A DNA stretch of 6,515 nucleotides. It comes from an uncultured Eubacteriales bacterium. GTDB taxonomy: Bacteria > Bacillota > Clostridia > UMGS1810. Positions 5,844-6,515 of this stretch are shown here, one piece after another (the stretch's first letter is position 1; each line of letters opens with the position of its first letter). Location of the stretch: NCBI GenBank assembly GCA_902493665.1, contig CABUQL010000078.1:1-6515 (forward strand), in the 5' to 3' direction. Position numbers and translations under genes: made by a program. Under the pieces are notes generated by a model that was not told where the DNA came from, ran no database searches, and worked only from the letters and a program-made list of their open reading frames with translations.

Positions 5844-5934
5844 AAAAATCTCCTTTCCGTCAAAATCCAATATAAAAAACTTTCAAATTAACACCTTGTA
5901 ATTAGTATTTATAAATAAATTTTAAATATACTTA
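5844..5934. other. AT-rich divergent intergenic region
   Basis: This separates the minus-strand small gene from the plus-strand riboswitch unit. Upstream of the small gene several AT-rich -10-like hexamers can be picked out, but none has a convincing -35 at 16-18 bases, so no minus-strand promoter is called. No gene is seen. Confidence 0.4.
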
Positions 5935-5963
5935 TTTACAAACAATAAAATCAGTGGTAAAAT
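5935..5963 (+). promoter_or_regulatory. Promoter of the FMN riboswitch-ribU transcript
   Basis: TTTACA (5935-5940) and TAAAAT (5958-5963) lie 17 bases apart, each one mismatch from the sigma-A consensus. Transcription would start near 5970, just before the first strand of the riboswitch P1 helix at 5976, as expected. Confidence 0.75.
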
Positions 5964-5975
5964 AAGTTTAAATTA

Positions 5976-6163
5976 ATCTTCGGGGCGGGGTGAGATTCCC
6001 CACCGGCAGTGAATGCAAATCCTTGCAAAGTCTGCGAGCCAATAAGCCAAAGAGTCAAACGCAATATTAGGTTTATATTTTGGTGATACAAGGCTGATTC
6101 GGTGAAATTCCGAAACCGACGGTAAACGGCATTAAAAATGCCAAAGTCCGGATGAAAGAAGAT
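5976..6163 (+). ncRNA. FMN riboswitch (RFN element)
   Basis: This is a cis-acting leader that senses flavin mononucleotide. Conserved blocks appear in order: ATCTTCGGGGCGGGG (5976-5990), ATTCCCCACCGGCAGT (5995-6010), TCTGCGAGCC near 6040, GATTCGGTGAAATTCCGAA (6096-6114), ACCGACGGTAAA, and AAGTCCGGATGAAAGAAGAT (6144-6163). P1 is ATCTTC (5976-5981) with GAAGAT (6158-6163). The GGGG/CCCC stem (5987-6001) and the TTCGG/CCGAA stem (6098-6114) are clear, and GGCATT/AATGCC (6128-6142) forms a peripheral stem. An intrinsic terminator follows 24 bases later, before ribU. The expected logic is that FMN binding favours termination and lowers riboflavin uptake. TCGGGG at 5980-5985 is identical to the 3' arm of that terminator, so it could pair with the 5' arm as an antiterminator. 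Confidence 0.97.
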
Positions 6164-6186
6164 AGGTTTTAAAAAAGCCTTATATT

Positions 6187-6224
6187 CCCCGATCGGATGA
6201 TTTATCCTGTCGGGGTTCTTTTTT
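6187..6224 (+). terminator. Regulated intrinsic terminator of the FMN riboswitch
   Basis: CCCCGA (6187-6192) pairs with TCGGGG (6210-6215). An inner GGAT/ATCC stem (6195-6198 with 6204-6207) continues the helix across a 2-by-2 mismatch. TTCTTTTTT follows at 6216-6224. Its position between the aptamer and the ribU ribosome binding site fits transcriptional attenuation. Confidence 0.9.
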
Positions 6225-6231
6225 CAAAAAT

Positions 6232-6279
6232 CGTGCACTTTTTGCACGCCTCGCAAAACATCGGAAAACAAACCGATGT
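6232..6279 (+). promoter_or_regulatory. Two extra leader hairpins between riboswitch terminator and ribU
   Basis: CGTGCA/TGCACG (6232-6237 with 6243-6248, 5-base loop) and ACATCGG/CCGATGT (6258-6264 with 6273-6279, 8-base loop) follow the terminator. They sit just before the AAAGGAGG at 6287-6294. Neither covers the ribosome binding site. A role in mRNA stability or spacing is possible, and the function is unknown. Confidence 0.45.
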
Positions 6280-6301
6280 CAACCAAAAAGGAGGAAATTT
6301 T

Positions 6302-6515
6302 ATGAAAACAAGAAAAATTACAGTAACAGCAGTGCTCGGTGCTTTATCGGCGGTACTGATGTTTTTAAGCTTTCCCGTTCCGCTTATGCCCGGATTTATA
6401 AAGCTTGATTTATCAGAGCTTCCGGCGCTTATTGCATCATTTTCGCTCGGGCCGTTGTGCGGTGCGGCGGTGTGTCTTATTAAAAACCTTGTAAACCTTT
6501 TAAACACAACAACGG
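6302..6515 (+). CDS. ribU: Riboflavin transporter RibU (ECF S component), 5' part
   Basis: RibU is the membrane-embedded substrate-binding S component that takes up riboflavin together with the shared energising module EcfA-EcfA'-EcfT. The 71 visible residues start MKTRKITVTAVLGALSAVLM and contain a first membrane helix (about 8-24), FPVPLMPGFIKLDLSELPAL (24-43), and a second hydrophobic stretch (about 38-60) ending in LIKNLVNLL. The P-x-P-x-x-P-x-F-I-K-L-D-x-S-x-L-P block and the LIKNL motif are characteristic of RibU and related S components. An FMN riboswitch directly upstream supports riboflavin, not another vitamin, as substrate. A strong AAAGGAGG ends 7 bases before the ATG. The gene is cut by the right edge, and the full protein is expected to have about 190-210 residues. 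Confidence 0.93.
   Translation, partial: MKTRKITVTAVLGALSAVLMFLSFPVPLMPGFIKLDLSELPALIASFSLGPLCGAAVCLIKNLVNLLNTTT

Noticed and set aside
5613..5901. Two plus-strand open frames of 68 codons
   Set aside because: Both lack ribosome binding sites and are antisense to the 45-residue gene, which has a strong one. One of them crosses the 5672-5699 hairpin.
5351..5975. CRISPR array or tandem repeat in the hairpin-rich intergenic region
   Set aside because: The inverted repeats differ in sequence and spacing. No unit is repeated, and no cas-like gene is present.
6202..6507. Minus-strand 101-codon frame
   Set aside because: It is antisense to the riboswitch terminator and ribU, and its sequence shows no family motif.
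1..6515. tRNA or rRNA genes, transposases, phage or defence genes
   Set aside because: No conserved tRNA arms or rRNA segments were recognised, and all substantial proteins have housekeeping, sporulation or exported-protein assignments.

Overview
The window looks like chromosome from a low-GC, endospore-forming member of the Firmicutes, probably an uncultured gut-type clostridium. The reasons are AGGAGG-type ribosome binding sites, AT-rich intergenic DNA with consensus sigma-A promoters, a CwlD-type spore cortex amidase, a clostridial-type HtpG, and an FMN riboswitch placed before ribU. This placement is inferred from gene content and style, because no taxonomic search was possible.

Layout. 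Positions 1-2525 are read on the minus strand and concern exported proteins. At the left edge is a fragment of a surface protein (a copper-amine-oxidase-like 'stalk' motif followed by a carbohydrate-binding-like segment) that appears to have lost its 5' part. Next is a strong bidirectional-looking terminator (446-484). Upstream of it lie a 51-residue small gene (507-662) and a 611-residue secreted protein with two jelly-roll, CBM-like domains and no visible catalytic domain (690-2525). The last two share a promoter at 2564-2592.

Positions 2593-5350 are read on the plus strand. A consensus promoter (2657-2685) and a possible sigma-E-like promoter (2729-2756) precede cwlD (2792-3505). After 30 bases comes htpG (3536-5350), probably in the same transcript.

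Positions 5351-5705 contain no convincing protein gene but hold seven inverted repeats, including the htpG terminator candidate. A 45-residue hydrophobic, cysteine-containing small protein is read on the minus strand (5706-5843). It is divergent from the last unit: promoter (5935-5963), FMN riboswitch (5976-6163), intrinsic terminator (6187-6224), two further leader hairpins, and the start of ribU, the riboflavin-binding S component of an ECF transporter, which runs off the right edge.

No CRISPR array, tRNA, rRNA, transposase or recognisable defence system was seen. The least explained material is the two small genes, the rearranged left end, the CBM-only secreted protein, and the hairpin cluster between htpG and the riboswitch.
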